Below, piece by piece: positions 4,411-5,590 of a DNA stretch of 5,590 nucleotides. The position numbers and the translations under genes are program-made. This stretch comes from Methanosarcinales archaeon (GTDB lineage: Archaea; Halobacteriota; Methanosarcinia; Methanosarcinales; Methanogasteraceae): assembly GCA_030605805.1 (NCBI GenBank), contig JAUWHQ010000124.1, positions 1 to 5,590 of the forward strand, written 5' to 3'. The first letter of the stretch is position 1. The number at the start of each line of letters is the position of its first letter. The notes beneath the pieces are model-generated. The model was not told the origin of the DNA and ran no database searches. It saw nothing but the letters and a program-made list of their open reading frames with translations.

Positions 4411-4968
4411 CTAAAACGGAATTCCCCAGAGAGGATACCACTTTTCCATCTCTTTTTCGATGGGGAGTTCATTTTCCATCGTTGATCGTATTTTAAATTC
4501 GAGGTTGTTGTCTCTTTCCCTTTTTCGTCCATTTAACGGGGCAAATGGGTAAAAAGTGCCTTCTTTATAACTATATATCAAATACACGCCTTTGAAAGCA
4601 AAAATAGAGCAGAGAAGCCGCTCTTCAAAGTCATGTTCGATAACAGTCTCGCTTATCAGGTGTGTGGTGGTGATAAGATCCTCAAAATCGTCATCGCTCA
4701 AGATAATCCATGCATAATTGTATTCGTCCGTCTGGAACTGGCAGGCGGTTCCGGATTCAGAGGCGCTGAGCCGCAGCAGCTCCTTCAGATCGTTTTCCAG
4801 TTCAGAGAACCGCGATGATTCAACCGGCTTGAAACAGATGCCGGATTTGCCAGCCGGCGCAAAGCCCATCACCTCCATCGCCAGATATGCGGTCGAAAGT
4901 GAAAACAGCGCGTCTACTTTTGGTTTCCTGAGTTTTGTCCTTCCGAAGAGCGAATCCAGAAATTTCAT
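4411..4968 (-). CDS. pspAB: PspA-associated protein PspAB
   Basis: The 185-residue protein matches PspAB, a small soluble protein that in archaea and actinobacteria is encoded beside htpX or pspA and is thought to work with the phage-shock-like membrane stress response. Its biochemical activity is not established. Recognisable parts are the N-terminal MKFLDSLFGRTK, the central GICFKPVE (43-50), DEYNYAWIIL (81-90), DFEDLITTTHLISET (94-108), the FYPFAP motif (139-144) and the C-terminal WYPLWGIPF (177-185). Length is as expected and there is no signal peptide or membrane segment. The ATG overlaps the htpX stop in a 4-nt ATGA (4968-4965), so translation is probably coupled. No oligo-T stop follows closely; the first convincing minus-strand terminator is at 3963-4016. 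Confidence 0.85.
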   Translation of the reverse strand: MKFLDSLFGRTKLRKPKVDALFSLSTAYLAMEVMGFAPAGKSGICFKPVESSRFSELENDLKELLRLSASESGTACQFQTDEYNYAWIILSDDDFEDLITTTHLISETVIEHDFEERLLCSIFAFKGVYLIYSYKEGTFYPFAPLNGRKRERDNNLEFKIRSTMENELPIEKEMEKWYPLWGIPF

Positions 4969-5590
4969 GCCATTTCCATCTGTCTGGAGATCTTTTCGAG
5001 CGCTGCAACCCTCTTTTCGAGCGACGGGTGCGTGGAGAAGAGTGCCATGACCGATCTTCCGGATATCGCGGGTATGATGTAGAATGCATTCATTCCCTCG
5101 GCTTTTCGCAGGTCTTCGGTCGGTACTCTACCCATCACACCGCTGATCTTCTGCAGCGCACTGACAAGATGGGATGGGTGACCTGTGATCACGGCTGCCC
5201 CGCGATCGGCAGCGAACTCCCGGTATCGTGAGAGCGCCCGTATCAGGAGAGAGCTGACGATCCACACAGCGATCGAGGCGATCCACGCAAGCATGATCTG
5301 TCCACCCCCGCGCCGGTTTCCTCCTCCAAACAATAGCAGGTATCTGACCAGAAAGAACGCTATCGTCGAGAAGAAGCTTGCGATGGTGAGCACCATCACG
5401 TCACGGTTCTTTACGTGCGTCAGTTCGTGTGCAAGCACTGCAGTCAGCTCATTCTGGTTGAGTTTCTGCATAAGTGAGGTTGTAACCGCCACCACTGCCC
5501 TCTTCGGGCTGCGTCCTGTTGCAAACGCGTTTGGAACGCTGCTTTCAACGATGGCAACCCTCGGCTTTGGCAGGTCCGCTTCGATGCATA
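4965..5590 (-). CDS. htpX: HtpX-like membrane zinc metalloprotease (M48), N-terminus outside window
   Basis: About 207 C-terminal residues are visible; the frame stays open to the window edge, so the N-terminal membrane segments are missing. HtpX cleaves damaged or misfolded membrane proteins. The visible part opens with LPKPRVAIVESSVPNAFATG and RSPKRAVVAVT, the usual run-up to the active site. The zinc motif HELTH follows (codons at 5429-5415), giving two His ligands and the catalytic Glu. Two hydrophobic spans, VMVLTIASFFSTIAFFLV and IMLAWIASIAVWIVSSLLI, come next. SRYREFAADRGA then provides the third zinc ligand (Glu, codon at 5219-5217), and the tail LFSTHPSLEKRVAALEKI is typical. A GTG at 5495 is internal, since homologous sequence continues upstream of it. 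It shares an operon with pspAB. Confidence 0.93.
   Translation of the reverse strand, partial: CIEADLPKPRVAIVESSVPNAFATGRSPKRAVVAVTTSLMQKLNQNELTAVLAHELTHVKNRDVMVLTIASFFSTIAFFLVRYLLLFGGGNRRGGGQIMLAWIASIAVWIVSSLLIRALSRYREFAADRGAAVITGHPSHLVSALQKISGVMGRVPTEDLRKAEGMNAFYIIPAISGRSVMALFSTHPSLEKRVAALEKISRQMEMA

Noticed and set aside
4106..4496. Small frames on both strands between the lipoprotein gene and pspAB
   Set aside because: They cross the intron-like hairpins, lack ribosome-binding sites and resemble no family. The rightward one also runs into the end of pspAB.

Overview
The window reads as a euryarchaeal chromosome segment, probably from a methanogen or a relative in the Methanomicrobia. Four things point that way. 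HisF is the longer methanogen-type form. The first gene fragment ends in a PCNA-binding (PIP-box) tail of the kind found on archaeal replication proteins. An htpX-pspAB pair is present, an arrangement known from archaea and actinobacteria. The expression signals are archaeal: a TATA box, a GGTGA ribosome-binding site and oligo-T terminators. Genus-level assignment is not possible from the sequence alone.

Positions 1-2750 are compact and rightward. They hold the tail of a PIP-box protein (probably the large subunit of replication factor C), then a promoter whose TATA box sits between 9-bp inverted repeats. Next come a PstS-family phosphate-binding lipoprotein, hisH and hisF. HisH and HisF overlap by 7 nt and form the two subunits of imidazole-glycerol-phosphate synthase. 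The block closes at an oligo-T terminator. No pst permease genes accompany pstS, and no other his genes accompany hisHF.

Positions 2750-3360 are AT-rich and without a credible gene. They contain a MITE-like hairpin (two 30-nt arms, 13-nt loop) flanked by a 9-bp direct repeat, a second palindrome followed by T6, and a tRNA-like T-arm fragment on the minus strand. Positions 3371-3829 encode a small secreted lipoprotein: signal peptide, Pro/Thr linker built from two copies of a 48-bp unit, and a cupredoxin-like domain that appears to have lost both copper-binding histidines.

Positions 3830-4410 are non-coding but structured. On the minus strand they hold a hairpin plus T8 that looks like a terminator, a stretch resembling group II intron domains V-VI, and a possible group II intron 5' end placed downstream of it. 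This is the part most worth following up. Positions 4411-5590 hold a leftward pair, htpX (N-terminus cut by the window edge) and pspAB, overlapping by 4 nt. They encode a membrane zinc protease and a PspA-system partner, so this end concerns membrane stress and quality control.
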